A stretch of DNA of 64,000 nucleotides from Bacteroidales bacterium (GTDB lineage Bacteria > Bacteroidota > Bacteroidia > Bacteroidales > B18-G4), in NCBI GenBank assembly GCA_018400295.1, contig JAGYMZ010000002.1, positions 104,581 to 168,580 on the forward strand, read 5' to 3'. A program made the position numbers and the translations under genes. A model generated the notes under the pieces. The model did not search any database, was not told the origin of the DNA, and was given only the letters and a program-made list of their open reading frames with translations. Below, piece after piece: positions 27,326 to 37,380 of the stretch. The stretch's first letter is position 1. Each line of letters starts with the position of its first letter.

Positions 27326-27472
27326 GATCAGAAACAATTAATAATGAAACATTTGCAGGGCCTTATCGGAACACAATAATACTAATTATACAATTAAGAA
27401 TAAAGATAAATAACATCGGAGCCTGTGCCAAAACCAATGGTGTATTGCCGGATGCGGTTCAAGATTTATGCA

Positions 27473-27480
27473 TATATTTG
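27473..27480 (+). promoter_or_regulatory. -7 box of icmF
   Basis: TATATTTG lies 26 bp before the ATG at 27507 and downstream of the ORF-track start at 27468, which supports the later start codon. Confidence 0.55.
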
Positions 27481-27506
27481 TCTTATCAATTTTGATATTG
27501 AAAGTT

Positions 27507-30500
27507 ATGCGCAATCCCAAGATCCACAAGCCGGAAAACCACCTCCGAATTGTCACTGCTGCTTCTCTTTTCGATGGTCACGATGCTGCCATCAACATTT
27601 TCAGAAGGATAATACAGTCGACCGGTGCTGAAGTCATACACCTGGGCCATGACCGCTCGGTCAGGGATATCGTTGACACAGCCGTGCAGGAGGATGCCCA
27701 GGCCATTGCTGTTACGTCCTACCAGGGTGGACATATCGAGTATTTTAAATACATGTATGATCTGCTGAAGGAAAAGGGATGTGGTCATATTAAAATATTC
27801 GGGGGTGGCGGCGGCGTGATTCTTCCGGAAGAAATGAAGGAACTCCATGATTATGGCATTGCCCGTGTCTATTCCCCCGATGATGGCAGGGTTATGGGCC
27901 TTCAGGGTATGATCAATGATCTGGTAAGAAAATCGGATTTTCCGACCGGCAAAAATATTCATGTGACCGTGGACGACATTGCCAAAAAGGATATCAATTC
28001 CATTGCGCGCCTGATATCTGCTGCTGAAAATTTCCCGAAGGAAGTCAGGGATGTTTTGGATGAAATACGCAACAAGGAAAAAGGTTCGCCGGTGCTGGGC
28101 ATTACAGGGACGGGCGGTTCGGGAAAATCCTCCCTGGTGGATGAGCTGGTTCGAAGGTATCTGGCGGATTTTCCCAGAAAGACCATTGCCATTATATCGG
28201 TTGACCCGTCGAAACGCCGTACAGGCGGAGCTTTGCTGGGCGACCGTATCCGCATGAATTCCATTCACGATGAAAGGGTCTATATGAGGTCTTTGGCTAC
28301 AAGGCAGTCAAACCTGGCCATGTCGAGGTATGTCAGGGATGCGGAATCCATTCTGCAGGTTGCCGGATACGACCTGATCATTCTGGAGACATCGGGCATC
28401 GGACAGTCGGATACGGAGATCATCGATCACAGCGACCTGTCTATGTATGTTATGACCCCGGACTACGGAGCGGCAACCCAGTTGGAAAAGATCGATATGC
28501 TGGATTTTGCCGACATCATAGCCCTCAATAAATTTGATAAACTGGGCGCCCTGGATGCCTTGCGGGATGTGAAGAAACAATACCAGCGAAACCACCTTCT
28601 CTGGGATGAAGACCCGGATGATATGCCGGTATATGGCACCATAGCTTCACAGTTTAATGATCCCGGCGTGAACGGGTTGTATAAAGCCCTCATGCAAAAA
28701 ATCAATGAAAAAGCTATGGGGGATTTCCGCTCAACCATGGAAATGCCGTACGAGATGTCGGAGAAAATTTTCATCATCCCTCCCAGACGTGTTCGTTACC
28801 TTTCTGAAATAGCGGACACCATACGTGATTATAACGACTGGTCGGATGATCAGGCCACGGTGGCCGATAAGCTCTATTCCATAAAGCATACCCTGGCGGA
28901 AGTTGAAAATGACAAAGCGTCCGGAAAAGAACTTTCGGAAAAACTAAAAACCTTCTATAAGGACTATGAATCCAGACTTGAACCTGCCAACCGGGACATC
29001 CTGAAAAACTGGGACAAGAAGGTCAGCGCCTATAAAAAGGATGAATTTAAGTTCAGGGTCCGGGATAAGGAGCTCAGGGTAAAAACCCATACGGAATCCC
29101 TTTCTCATTTGCGTATTCCCAGGATATCCCTGCCCAAATATAAAAACTGGGGGGATGTATTGAAGTGGAACCTGAGGGAGAATGTGCCGGGTGAATTCCC
29201 GTTTGCAGCCGGTGTGTTCCCGTTTAAAAGGGAAGGGGAAGACCCTACCCGGATGTTTGCAGGGGAAGGGGGACCGGAACGAACCAACAAGAGATTCCAT
29301 TATTTGTCGCAGGATATGCCTGCCCGCCGGTTATCCACTGCTTTCGATTCGGTCACCTTGTACGGACAGGATCCTGATGTAAGGCCGGATATTTATGGTA
29401 AAATTGGCAATTCCGGTGTTTCTGTTTCCTGCCTGGACGATGCCAAACGATTGTATTCCGGATTTAACCTGGCGGATCCCAAAACCTCGGTTTCCATGAC
29501 CATCAACGGGCCGGCACCCACATTGGTGGGTTTTTTCATGAATGCGGCGATCGACCAGCAATGTGAGATTTATATTCATGAAAAAGGGATGGATGAGGAA
29601 GTGCATCAGAAGATTGATGAAATTTACCGGGCGAAGGGAACCCCACGGCCGGAATATCAGGGCAAGCTGCCGCCGGGCAACGATGGACTTGGACTTTTCC
29701 TTCTCGGGGTGACCGGAGATAAGGTATTGCCAAGGGAGACCTATGAAAAGATCAAGGCAGATACGATCTGCCGCGTCCGGGGTACTGTGCAGGCGGATAT
29801 CCTGAAGGAGGACCAGGCACAAAATACATGCATTTTTTCCACGGATTTTGCCCTGAAAATGATGGGCGATGTCCAGCAATATTTTTCCCTGAACAATGTG
29901 CGGAATTTTTATTCGGTATCCATTTCCGGCTATCATATTGCCGAAGCAGGTGCCAATCCCGTCACACAGCTTGCTTTCACGCTGGCCAACGGCTTTACTT
30001 ATGTGGAGTATTATCTTTCCAGGGGCATGAACATCAACGAATTTGGCCCCAACCTTTCCTTTTTCTTTTCCAACGGACTTGATCCGGAATACAGCGTTAT
30101 CGGGAGGGTTGCCCGCCTGATATGGTCAAAGGCAATGAAACTGAAATATGGTGCCAACGAACGCTCCCAAAAGCTCAAGTATCACATCCAGACCTCGGGC
30201 CGGTCATTGCATTCGCAGGAAATAGAATTCAATGACATACGTACTACGCTGCAGGGATTGTATGCCATTTACGACAATTGCAATTCATTGCATACCAATG
30301 CCTATGATGAAGCCATAACCACTCCTACGGAAGCGTCTGTCCGCCGGGCCGTGGCCATACAGCTGATCATCAACCACGAGTTGGGCCTGGCCAAAAACCA
30401 GAACCCGCTCCAGGGCGCTTTTATCATCGAGGAGTTGACCGAGCTTGTTGAGGAAGCAGTTCTGTCGGAATTCGACCGCATCACAGAACGCGGTGGCGTG

Positions 30501-30878
30501 CTGGGTGCTATGGAGTCCATGTATCAGCGCGGAAAGATCCAGGAAGAATCCATGTTCTACGAATCGATGAAGCATTCCGGCAAATTGCCCATTATGGGTG
30601 TGAACACCTACCTGTCGAAAGACGGTTCACCAACAACCATCCCAGGGGAAGTCATACGGGCCACAACACAGGAAAAGGAAAATCAGATCAATACCATTAG
30701 AACGCTCCATAAGACCTGGGTAGATGAGTCGGAAGCGGCACTTGCAGCGCTGAAAGAAAAGGCTGTGAACAATGAGAATGTTTTTGAGGGCATTCTGGAG
30801 GCGTCTAAGGTATGTTCGATCGGACAAATATCCAGGGCCATTTTTGAAGTGGGCGGTCAATACCGGAGAAACATGTAA
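27507..30878 (+). CDS. icmF: Fused isobutyryl-CoA mutase IcmF (B12-binding, G-protein and mutase domains)
   Basis: A 1123-residue adenosylcobalamin enzyme. The N-terminal B12 domain ([17 protein letters not shown]) is followed by a MeaB-like GTPase chaperone domain with Walker [10 protein letters not shown] and NKFD, then a linker and the TIM-barrel mutase domain. Two substrate-site positions separate it from methylmalonyl-CoA mutase: Phe597 in NKRFHYL and Gln772 in [12 protein letters not shown], where MCM has Tyr and Arg. It should therefore rearrange isobutyryl-CoA to n-butyryl-CoA, possibly isovaleryl- or pivalyl-CoA as well. The first DxHxxG position ends in Ala, as written DGHDAA. The start at 27507 is preferred because the -7 box lies just upstream. 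The gene converges with hflX. Confidence 0.95.
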   Translation: MRNPKIHKPENHLRIVTAASLFDGHDAAINIFRRIIQSTGAEVIHLGHDRSVRDIVDTAVQEDAQAIAVTSYQGGHIEYFKYMYDLLKEKGCGHIKIFGGGGGVILPEEMKELHDYGIARVYSPDDGRVMGLQGMINDLVRKSDFPTGKNIHVTVDDIAKKDINSIARLISAAENFPKEVRDVLDEIRNKEKGSPVLGITGTGGSGKSSLVDELVRRYLADFPRKTIAIISVDPSKRRTGGALLGDRIRMNSIHDERVYMRSLATRQSNLAMSRYVRDAESILQVAGYDLIILETSGIGQSDTEIIDHSDLSMYVMTPDYGAATQLEKIDMLDFADIIALNKFDKLGALDALRDVKKQYQRNHLLWDEDPDDMPVYGTIASQFNDPGVNGLYKALMQKINEKAMGDFRSTMEMPYEMSEKIFIIPPRRVRYLSEIADTIRDYNDWSDDQATVADKLYSIKHTLAEVENDKASGKELSEKLKTFYKDYESRLEPANRDILKNWDKKVSAYKKDEFKFRVRDKELRVKTHTESLSHLRIPRISLPKYKNWGDVLKWNLRENVPGEFPFAAGVFPFKREGEDPTRMFAGEGGPERTNKRFHYLSQDMPARRLSTAFDSVTLYGQDPDVRPDIYGKIGNSGVSVSCLDDAKRLYSGFNLADPKTSVSMTINGPAPTLVGFFMNAAIDQQCEIYIHEKGMDEEVHQKIDEIYRAKGTPRPEYQGKLPPGNDGLGLFLLGVTGDKVLPRETYEKIKADTICRVRGTVQADILKEDQAQNTCIFSTDFALKMMGDVQQYFSLNNVRNFYSVSISGYHIAEAGANPVTQLAFTLANGFTYVEYYLSRGMNINEFGPNLSFFFSNGLDPEYSVIGRVARLIWSKAMKLKYGANERSQKLKYHIQTSGRSLHSQEIEFNDIRTTLQGLYAIYDNCNSLHTNAYDEAITTPTEASVRRAVAIQLIINHELGLAKNQNPLQGAFIIEELTELVEEAVLSEFDRITERGGVLGAMESMYQRGKIQEESMFYESMKHSGKLPIMGVNTYLSKDGSPTTIPGEVIRATTQEKENQINTIRTLHKTWVDESEAALAALKEKAVNNENVFEGILEASKVCSIGQISRAIFEVGGQYRRNM

Positions 30879-30995
30879 CGAACCTTCTAACAGGGCATTG
30901 GAGGCAGGCAGCCGGAAACCTTGTTTGTGGAGGTGCCAAGAAACATCCGGCAAGCGGCCTGCAAAAAATGCCAACAGTTCAGGTAGTGTTTCCCG

Positions 30996-32225
30996 TTAAT
31001 TATTCTGCAAACGGATCAGTTCTTCCACATCCCTATACAACAGGTTGTCATAAGGCCACCGGCTGAGATGGATCTCCTTGATTTTCCGGTACAGGAGAAT
31101 TTTTAATGCTTCAATATTGGTCTTTTCCCTGGCGGAAATAAAGATGCAATGGGCATGATCTTTTGCCATCCATGTTTGTTTGAGCGCTTCAAGGCTGATG
31201 TTTTCTTTGGTTTTGGGCATCAGGTCATCCGGGTCTTTTTCTTTGTGATTGTATGCATCGATCTTATTAAATACGATGAAGGTTGGTTTATCAACGACAC
31301 CGATCTCATAAAGGGTTTCATTGGCTATCTTTAAATGATCTTCAAAATCGGGGTGGGAAATATCCACAACATGCAGGATGAGGTCGGCCTCTCTGACTTC
31401 ATCCAGTGTTGACTTGAATGATTCGATCAGGCTATGGGGAAGCTTGCGTATGAATCCCACGGTATCGGAAAGTAAGAAGGGAAGGTTTCCGATCACCATC
31501 TTACGCACGGTGGTGTCAAGGGTGGCGAAAAGCTTGTTTTCTGCAAAAACTTCGGATTTGCTCAATAAATTCATCAGGGTGGATTTCCCCGCATTGGTAT
31601 ATCCTACCAGGGAAACCCTGACAAGGCTTTTACGGTTTTTGCGCTGGGTGCTTTTTTGCTTGTCTATTTTCTCCAGCTTGGATTTCAACAAGGTAATTCT
31701 TTCCCGTATGATCCTCCGGTCGGTCTCGATCTCTTTTTCCCCCGGGCCTTTTAATCCGATGCCTCCCTTTTGCTTTTCCAGGTGCGTCCACATCCCGGCA
31801 AGGCGGGGCAGCAGGTATTCGTATTGTGCCAGTTCCACCTGGGTTTTGGCTGTGGAGGTGCGGGCCCGGCTGGCAAAAATATCCAGAATGAGATGATTGC
31901 GGTCTAAAACCTTGGATTTTAACTCTTTTTCAATGTTCCTGAGTTGGGTCGGACTAAGTTCATCGTCAAAAATGGCAATGTCGATATTGTTTTGGCTGAT
32001 GTAATTTTTGATCTCCTGCAGTTTGCCTGAACCGATGAATGAGCGCGGGTCCGGTGCGGGAAGAGACTGGGTAAAGCGAGATACGGCTTCGGCCCCGGCA
32101 GTTTCGGTAAGAAATGTCAGTTCATCCAGGTATTCATCCAGCTTTTTCCGGCTGGTCTTATTGGTGGATAATCCGATAAGGATCGCTTTTTCCTTTTTCT
32201 TGAAAGTGTCTGAAAATTCTGCCAC
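30996..32225 (-). CDS. hflX: Ribosome-associated GTPase HflX
   Basis: A 409-residue HflX: the N-terminal glycine-rich domain (RSFIGSGKLQEIKNYI, then FDDELSPTQLRNIEKEL) and a central GTPase with G1 GYTNAGKST, G3 DTVGFIRKLP and G4 NKID. The protein splits stalled or hibernating ribosomes under stress. Translation appears to begin at GTG (32225), with AGGAGG 11 nt upstream, which is unusual in a phylum that mostly does without Shine-Dalgarno sites. It lies 82 bp downstream of trpS on the same strand and converges with icmF. Confidence 0.96.
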   Translation of the reverse strand: MAEFSDTFKKKEKAILIGLSTNKTSRKKLDEYLDELTFLTETAGAEAVSRFTQSLPAPDPRSFIGSGKLQEIKNYISQNNIDIAIFDDELSPTQLRNIEKELKSKVLDRNHLILDIFASRARTSTAKTQVELAQYEYLLPRLAGMWTHLEKQKGGIGLKGPGEKEIETDRRIIRERITLLKSKLEKIDKQKSTQRKNRKSLVRVSLVGYTNAGKSTLMNLLSKSEVFAENKLFATLDTTVRKMVIGNLPFLLSDTVGFIRKLPHSLIESFKSTLDEVREADLILHVVDISHPDFEDHLKIANETLYEIGVVDKPTFIVFNKIDAYNHKEKDPDDLMPKTKENISLEALKQTWMAKDHAHCIFISAREKTNIEALKILLYRKIKEIHLSRWPYDNLLYRDVEELIRLQNN

Positions 32226-32307
32226 GTATTCTGATTCCTCCTGAATTAGCGGGGTTCAATATACTAACGAATGAAACGGTGAATATGTTTCATAAAAGGG
32301 GATACAC

Positions 32308-33303
32308 TTAAAAAGGCTTGAAACCTATGATCTCTCTCACTTCTTTGATCGTTGTGCCGGCACTTTCACGGGCTTTGGCGGCGCCCTTGCGGGTTACTTT
32401 TCTCAGGTAATGATCGTTGGAAAGCAATTCTTTGATCTTTTCCCGGAAAGGTTCTGTAAAACCGATCACATCTTCCGCAAGTTGTTTTTTCATGTCGCCA
32501 TAACGTATTTTGCAAGTGTTGTACTGATCCTCAAAGTATTGCACAGTTTTTGGGGATGATATGACATCCATCAGGGTGAACAGGTTCTGAATGGGTTCGG
32601 GTTTCTTTTGGTTCATTTCCGACGGACCGGCATCGGTTACGGCACGCATTACTTTTTTGCGGATCAGCGCGGGTTCATCAGACAGGAAAATGGCATTGGT
32701 TTCCCCTTCGGATTTGCCCATTTTTCCGCTTCCGTCCAAACCGGGTATCTTCACCAGGGCATCCCCGAAATTATAGGCTTGCGGTATCGGGAAGTATTCA
32801 ATGCCATATATCCGGTTAAAGCGTCTGGCAAAGGTCCGCATCATTTCCAGGTTTTGTTCCTGGTCTTTCCCGACGGGCACCTTGGATGCCTTGTGAATGA
32901 TGACGTCTGCGGCCATCAGCGCAGGGTAGGTGAGCAGACCGGCATTTACATTTTCAGGCTGTTTGCGTACCTTTTCCTTGAAGGAAGTGCATCGTTCCAG
33001 TTCCCCGACATAGGCGTTCATATTGAGCAAAAGGTATAATTCCGTTACTTCATGCAGGTCACTTTGAATGTATAATGTGGCTTTTTCCGGATCCAGGCCG
33101 CAGGCAATGTATTCGGCAAGTACATGTTTTACGTTGCCATGAAGATCTTCAGGGGTGGGATGCGTGGTTAATGAATGGTAATCTGCAATAAAAAAATAGC
33201 AGTTATGCTCATGCTGCATTTTGACAAAATTCCGCACAGCGCCAAAGTAATTGCCCAGGTGCAATTTTCCGGTGGGCCTGATTCCACTGACAACTTTTTC
33301 CAT
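32308..33303 (-). CDS. trpS: Tryptophanyl-tRNA synthetase
   Basis: A 331-residue class I synthetase. The HIGH-like motif is in RPTGKLHLGNYFGA and the KMSKS-like loop is GSGKMGKSEG; LDGSGKMGKSEGE is typical of the bacterial enzyme. Length is normal. It charges tRNA-Trp in the cytoplasm. The gene lies between rng (62 bp upstream) and hflX (82 bp downstream) on the same strand; no regulatory T-box or attenuator was seen upstream. Confidence 0.97.
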   Translation of the reverse strand: MEKVVSGIRPTGKLHLGNYFGAVRNFVKMQHEHNCYFFIADYHSLTTHPTPEDLHGNVKHVLAEYIACGLDPEKATLYIQSDLHEVTELYLLLNMNAYVGELERCTSFKEKVRKQPENVNAGLLTYPALMAADVIIHKASKVPVGKDQEQNLEMMRTFARRFNRIYGIEYFPIPQAYNFGDALVKIPGLDGSGKMGKSEGETNAIFLSDEPALIRKKVMRAVTDAGPSEMNQKKPEPIQNLFTLMDVISSPKTVQYFEDQYNTCKIRYGDMKKQLAEDVIGFTEPFREKIKELLSNDHYLRKVTRKGAAKARESAGTTIKEVREIIGFKPF

Positions 33304-33365
33304 GCTACGAAATTAAAAATAAATAAAAACGATACGCCGAAAACCGGGCAGAGTGCCAGAATGTT

Positions 33366-34916
33366 TTACATTTTCAGCTCATCGTGGTTTTTATCATAGA
33401 AATGGTATTCCAGGAAATGATATGAAGGATTTGGCTGGAGCCTGATCCATCTGCCCAGTTGAAAATACCATTTGATCCTTCTCGAAATCAATCCCTTGGT
33501 CAGATAAGCGTAAAGGTACGGGTGCAATTCAATTTTGAGATGCTTTTCGTTTTGATCTTTGATCAGGTACTGAAGCTTGTTTTCTATTTCATCGATCAGG
33601 ATGATGCTGGGTTTGATCTTGCCGGTGCCATTGCATACCGGGCATTTTTCCAGGACCTGCACATCCATTTCCGGGCGGACCCGTTGTCGGGTTATCTGCA
33701 CAAGTCCAAACTTACTGGGCGGAAGAACCGTATGTTTGGCCCTGTCCTTTGCCATTTCATCCTTTAATTTTTGATAGAGGGCCCGGCGGTGTTTTCCCTC
33801 TGTCATATCGATGAAATCCACCACGATGATACCACCCATATCGCGGAGACGCAACTGGCGTGCTATTTCCTCCGCTGCTTCCATGTTGACCTGAAGTGCA
33901 TTGATCTCCTGGGAATTTTTCTTGTTTACACGGTGGCCACTGTTAACATCTATAACGTGCAGGGCCTCTGTGTGTTCTATGATGAGGTAAACACCACTTT
34001 TGATGGTTACTGTCTTACCGAAGGAACTTTTGATCTGCTTGTTTACCCCCTGATGTTCAAAAAGGGGCACCTTGCCTTTGTAGTATTTAACGATGTCTTC
34101 TTTCTCCGGTGCGATCTTGCTGATGAATGCCTTGATATCTTCATAGATGACATGATCGTTCACCAGGATGGAATTAAAGGTATCGTTCAGAATGTCGCGG
34201 AGCAATGCAGTCGTCCGGTTGAGTTCACTGGATATCTTCTGCGGGGGCCGGGCGATCCTGAGCTTCCGGATTGTGGTTTCCCAGCGGTGGACCAGGTTTT
34301 TGAGATCGGCGTCCAGGTCGGCCACCTTTTTATTTTCAGCCACGGTACGGATGATGACACCAAAATTGTTTGGTTTGATGCTCTGGATCAGCCTTTTCAG
34401 CCTGTTCCTTTCTTCTTCGCTTTTGATCTTTTGAGAAATGGAGATACGCTTGGAAAAGGGGACCAGCACGAGGTATCGCCCGGCAAAGGATAATTCGGAC
34501 GAAAGACGCGGTCCTTTGGTGGAAATGGGCTCCTTGACGATCTGTACCATGATGGGCTGATTGCTTTTCAGCACCTGTGTGATCTTGCCCGTTTTTTCAA
34601 TGTCTTTATCAGGATTGAAATTACTGATGTTCGGAGGTGGATTTTTCCCCGAAATGGCGATCTTGGTATACTTCTTAAGCGTATGCACCTGAGGGCCAAG
34701 GTCCAGGTAATGTAAAAATGCATCCCTTTCATATCCTACATCAACAAATGCAGCGTTCAGTCCGGGCATTATTTTTTTAACCTTGCCTAAAAATATGTCA
34801 CCTACGGAATAATGATTACTGGAATGTTCCTTATGTAATTCTACCAGTGCTTTATCTTCAAGTAAGGCTAAATTGACCTCATTTGGTCCGGAGTCGATAA
34901 TTAATTCTTTGTTCAA
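33366..34916 (-). CDS. rng: Ribonuclease G/E family endoribonuclease
   Basis: A 516-residue RNase E/G catalytic protein without a long RNase E-type C-terminal scaffold. The S1 RNA-binding region is near residues 35-110 (VGDIFLGKVKKIMPGLNAAFVDVG), the Mg-binding acids are in ALHVIDVNSG and IIVVDFIDM, and the Zn-link is CPVCNGTG. It processes rRNA precursors and turns over mRNA. The start is TTG (34916); the nearby ATG at 34923 is out of frame. It is the last gene of the HU - COX24-like - rng unit. Confidence 0.95.
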   Translation of the reverse strand: MNKELIIDSGPNEVNLALLEDKALVELHKEHSSNHYSVGDIFLGKVKKIMPGLNAAFVDVGYERDAFLHYLDLGPQVHTLKKYTKIAISGKNPPPNISNFNPDKDIEKTGKITQVLKSNQPIMVQIVKEPISTKGPRLSSELSFAGRYLVLVPFSKRISISQKIKSEEERNRLKRLIQSIKPNNFGVIIRTVAENKKVADLDADLKNLVHRWETTIRKLRIARPPQKISSELNRTTALLRDILNDTFNSILVNDHVIYEDIKAFISKIAPEKEDIVKYYKGKVPLFEHQGVNKQIKSSFGKTVTIKSGVYLIIEHTEALHVIDVNSGHRVNKKNSQEINALQVNMEAAEEIARQLRLRDMGGIIVVDFIDMTEGKHRRALYQKLKDEMAKDRAKHTVLPPSKFGLVQITRQRVRPEMDVQVLEKCPVCNGTGKIKPSIILIDEIENKLQYLIKDQNEKHLKIELHPYLYAYLTKGLISRRIKWYFQLGRWIRLQPNPSYHFLEYHFYDKNHDELKM

Positions 34917-35050
34917 AATGCATCAAATTTGACAAAACTGCATATCACATGACAGCTGCCGGAGACATGAATGCAAAAAATGAAACGCGAATAAATATAA
35001 AAGGCAAGAAAAACAACTGCATGAAACCTGCCGGCATTATGCAATTGCCA

Positions 35051-35140
35051 TTATTTCTTCTTGTGTCTGTTTTTTCTCAGGCGTTTTTTACGCTTGTGCG
35101 TCGCCATCTTATGTCTTTTCCGTTTTTTCCCGCTTGGCAT
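35051..35140 (-). CDS. 29-residue basic AURKAIP1/COX24-domain mini-protein (ribosomal protein-like)
   Basis: Too short for the ORF track. The minus strand reads MPSGKKRKRHKMATHKRKKR followed by LRKNRHKKK and a stop. Nearly two thirds of the residues are Lys, Arg or His. The KRKRHKMATHKRKKRLRKNRHKKK pattern is that of the AURKAIP1/COX24 domain, related to the mitochondrial ribosomal protein mS38, and annotated as a tiny conserved gene in Bacteroidota. It probably is a small ribosome component. It starts 20 bp after the HU stop and precedes rng by 134 bp. Confidence 0.85.
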   Translation of the reverse strand: MPSGKKRKRHKMATHKRKKRLRKNRHKKK

Positions 35141-35160
35141 GACTCCCAGGTTTAAGATGA

Positions 35161-35445
35161 TTACTTAACGTTTTTTTTCACGTCATTTACGAATGACTTG
35201 GCAGGCTTAAATGCTGGAATGTTATGTTCCGGAATGATGATGGTTGTATTTTTTGAAATATTCCGCCCCGTTTTCTGAGCCCTCTTTTTAATCGTGAAAC
35301 TGCCGAACCCTCTGAGATATACATTCTCTCCATCAACGAGGGAATTCTTTACGGTGTCCATAAATGACTCAACGGTCGCTTGAACTGCAACTTTTTCGAT
35401 TCCTGTTTTGTTAGCTATTTCAGCTACAATTTCTGCTTTTGTCAT
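35161..35445 (-). CDS. HU/IHF-family DNA-binding protein
   Basis: The start is set at the ATG at 35445 (MTKAEIVAEIANKTGIEK), giving 94 residues; the track's longer version begins at the -7 box region. The beta-arm consensus is present as GRNISKNTTIIIPEHNIPAFKP, with FGSF in GENVYLRGFGSF. It bends and packages DNA as a dimer. It is the first gene of the HU - COX24-like - rng unit and diverges from mutY. Confidence 0.95.
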   Translation of the reverse strand: MTKAEIVAEIANKTGIEKVAVQATVESFMDTVKNSLVDGENVYLRGFGSFTIKKRAQKTGRNISKNTTIIIPEHNIPAFKPAKSFVNDVKKNVK

Positions 35446-35493
35446 GGTGATATTTTTTATAATTGCTACAATTAAGTTTCTGATAGTGGGCAG

Positions 35494-35501
35494 CAAAGAT
35501 A
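35494..35501 (-). promoter_or_regulatory. -7 box of the HU gene
   Basis: TATCTTTG on the minus strand, 48 bp before the HU ATG, with a CTTG 18 bp further upstream as a weak -33 candidate. Confidence 0.5.
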
Positions 35502-35579
35502 TAAATTTTTTATTTTCACCAAGCCATTTATTAATTATTTTTCTTTTGTAATAAGCTCATAATAAATTTTTTGTCCTGT

Positions 35580-36656
35580 ATGGACTGGAAAAACCGACTA
35601 AGACACTGGTATACTCATCATAAAAGGGATCTCCCCTGGAGGGCAACAAACGATCCATACAAAATCTGGGTTTCTGAGATCATCTTGCAGCAAACACGGG
35701 TCAGTCAGGGCCTTGACTATTATTACCGTTTCATTGATAAGTATCCCGACATTCAGTCGCTTGCGGAAACGGATGAGGATAGTTTGATGAGGGTCTGGCA
35801 GGGGCTTGGATATTATTCAAGGGCCAGGAATATGCACCGGGCTGCCGGACAGGTTGTGCGGGATCACGGAGGGCGGTTTCCCGCCGACATGGACTCAATA
35901 CGGAGTTTAAAAGGTGTTGGGGAATATACTTCGGCCGCCATTGCTTCCATGGCATTCAATATGCCCTGCCCTGTTATCGATGGCAATGTGCTGCGGTTCA
36001 TTACCAGGCTTTATGCCATTGCGGACCCTGTTCACAAAAGCACTACAAGGGCGGCCATTAAACGTATACTGGATGAACATATGGACATTCAGGATCCGGG
36101 CCTGTTCAACCAGGCCCTGATGGAGTTTGGTGCGCTTCATTGTAAGCATGCAAGACCGGAATGCCATACCTGCCCGTTTCAGGATGATTGCCTGGCATTC
36201 CTTACCGGCAGGGTGCCAATGTTCCCGGTTAAAGCACCCAAAGCTCCGAAGCGAAACCGCCATTTTAATTATGTAGTGCTGCTGAAAAAAAACAATGAAG
36301 GCATCTGGTCGCTTATCCGGAAACGTGACCAGCAAGATATATGGAAAGGACTTTACGAGTTTCCCATGTGTGAAACGAAGGCCCCTGCAGGGTTGGACAG
36401 GATCCTTGAATCCGGGCTTATAACATTTGATGATGCGGATTGCAGACCAATATACGAAAGTCATGCATTCCGGCATTTGCTGACTCACCAGGTGATCCTT
36501 GCCCGGTTTTTTGTTTTGCAACTCAAAGAAATGCCTCCCCTGACCAATGCCTGGAAGGCCGTAAATTTGAAATCCCTGGGGACGTATGCTTTTCCCAGAC
36601 TTATTGACCGGTTCCTGGAAGAAGAACTGCAGGAGATCGAAAAAAAAATCAAATAA
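35580..36656 (+). CDS. mutY: A/G-specific adenine glycosylase MutY
   Basis: A 358-residue DNA repair glycosylase that removes adenine mispaired with 8-oxoG. The start is at ATG 35580 (MDWKNRLRHWY) and not the TTG three codons before. It shows the helix-hairpin-helix LKGVGEYTSAAIASMAF, the catalytic Asp in CPVIDGNVLR, and the [4Fe-4S] ligands C-x6-C-x2-C-x5-C in CKHARPECHTCPFQDDC. A C-terminal NUDIX-like 8-oxoG recognition domain begins near residue 220. It is followed by ssb, gldE and gldD, an order often conserved in Bacteroidota. Confidence 0.96.
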   Translation: MDWKNRLRHWYTHHKRDLPWRATNDPYKIWVSEIILQQTRVSQGLDYYYRFIDKYPDIQSLAETDEDSLMRVWQGLGYYSRARNMHRAAGQVVRDHGGRFPADMDSIRSLKGVGEYTSAAIASMAFNMPCPVIDGNVLRFITRLYAIADPVHKSTTRAAIKRILDEHMDIQDPGLFNQALMEFGALHCKHARPECHTCPFQDDCLAFLTGRVPMFPVKAPKAPKRNRHFNYVVLLKKNNEGIWSLIRKRDQQDIWKGLYEFPMCETKAPAGLDRILESGLITFDDADCRPIYESHAFRHLLTHQVILARFFVLQLKEMPPLTNAWKAVNLKSLGTYAFPRLIDRFLEEELQEIEKKIK

Positions 36657-36697
36657 GTTGGGTATAAAACGGGATTTCCGGTATTAACCTATAGAGA

Positions 36698-36719
36698 CGG
36701 CATAATGAAAATTATGCCG
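36698..36719 (+). other. Perfect 9-bp hairpin with GAAA tetraloop after mutY
   Basis: CGGCATAAT-GAAA-ATTATGCCG, a perfect stem with a stable GNRA loop, 41 bp downstream of the mutY stop. No T-run follows, so it could be a transcript-end stabiliser or a factor-dependent terminator. Confidence 0.5.
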
Positions 36720-36800
36720 GTCCATGGCGGCCGGGGGTCATTATGCATGTCAAACTTGTCAAGATCTTCCCAAACGTAAAAAAAGGGGAGATAAATTGAT

Positions 36801-36808
36801 TACTTTTG
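36801..36808 (+). promoter_or_regulatory. Probable -7 box of ssb
   Basis: TACTTTTG lies 34 bp before the ssb ATG; no convincing -33 box. Confidence 0.5.
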
Positions 36809-36842
36809 TACAACGATTGTTTTACTTTAAAAACAGAAATTT

Positions 36843-37265
36843 ATGGCTGGAGTTAATAAGGTTATTTTAATTGGCAATCTGGGGAAAGACCCCGAAGTAA
36901 GAACGCTTGAGAGCGGAGCTAAAATGGCTAAATTCCCCCTTGCAACCTCGGAATCCTATAAAAATCGGGACGGACAACGGGTGGATGTTACAGAATGGCA
37001 CAATATTGTACTTTGGCGGGGCCTGGCCGATGTTGCAGAAACCTACCTGAAAAAAGGAAAACAGGTCTATGTGGAGGGAAGGATACGCACAAGATCCTGG
37101 GAGGATAATGAAGGCGTTAAGAAGTATATGACGGAAATCCAGGGGGATAACATGACCATGCTGGGCGGACGCCCACCATCCGGTTCTCAGCCGCAGGAAG
37201 ATACACAAGCTGCTGATAAGGATATCCCTGAGTCCGGGGGAGCGGAGGATGATCTTCCCTTTTAG
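36843..37265 (+). CDS. ssb: Single-stranded DNA-binding protein
   Basis: A 140-residue SSB. The OB fold covers residues 1-106 (NKVILIGNLGKDPEVRTLESG, WHNIVLWRGLADVAETYLKKG, YVEGRIRTRSWED). A short disordered linker follows, and the acidic protein-interaction tip is DDLPF at the end. It protects ssDNA in replication and repair. It lies between mutY and gldE on the same strand. Confidence 0.97.
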   Translation: MAGVNKVILIGNLGKDPEVRTLESGAKMAKFPLATSESYKNRDGQRVDVTEWHNIVLWRGLADVAETYLKKGKQVYVEGRIRTRSWEDNEGVKKYMTEIQGDNMTMLGGRPPSGSQPQEDTQAADKDIPESGGAEDDLPF

Positions 37266-37380
37266 ATAAATATCCGGTTATCAGCAACATAGTGACAATA
37301 TAATGTTTTGTTCATTACAGGTTATGCAGGATTTTTATAAATTTGCATAAACCAGTTCGCATTGATAAAAATTATTACTC

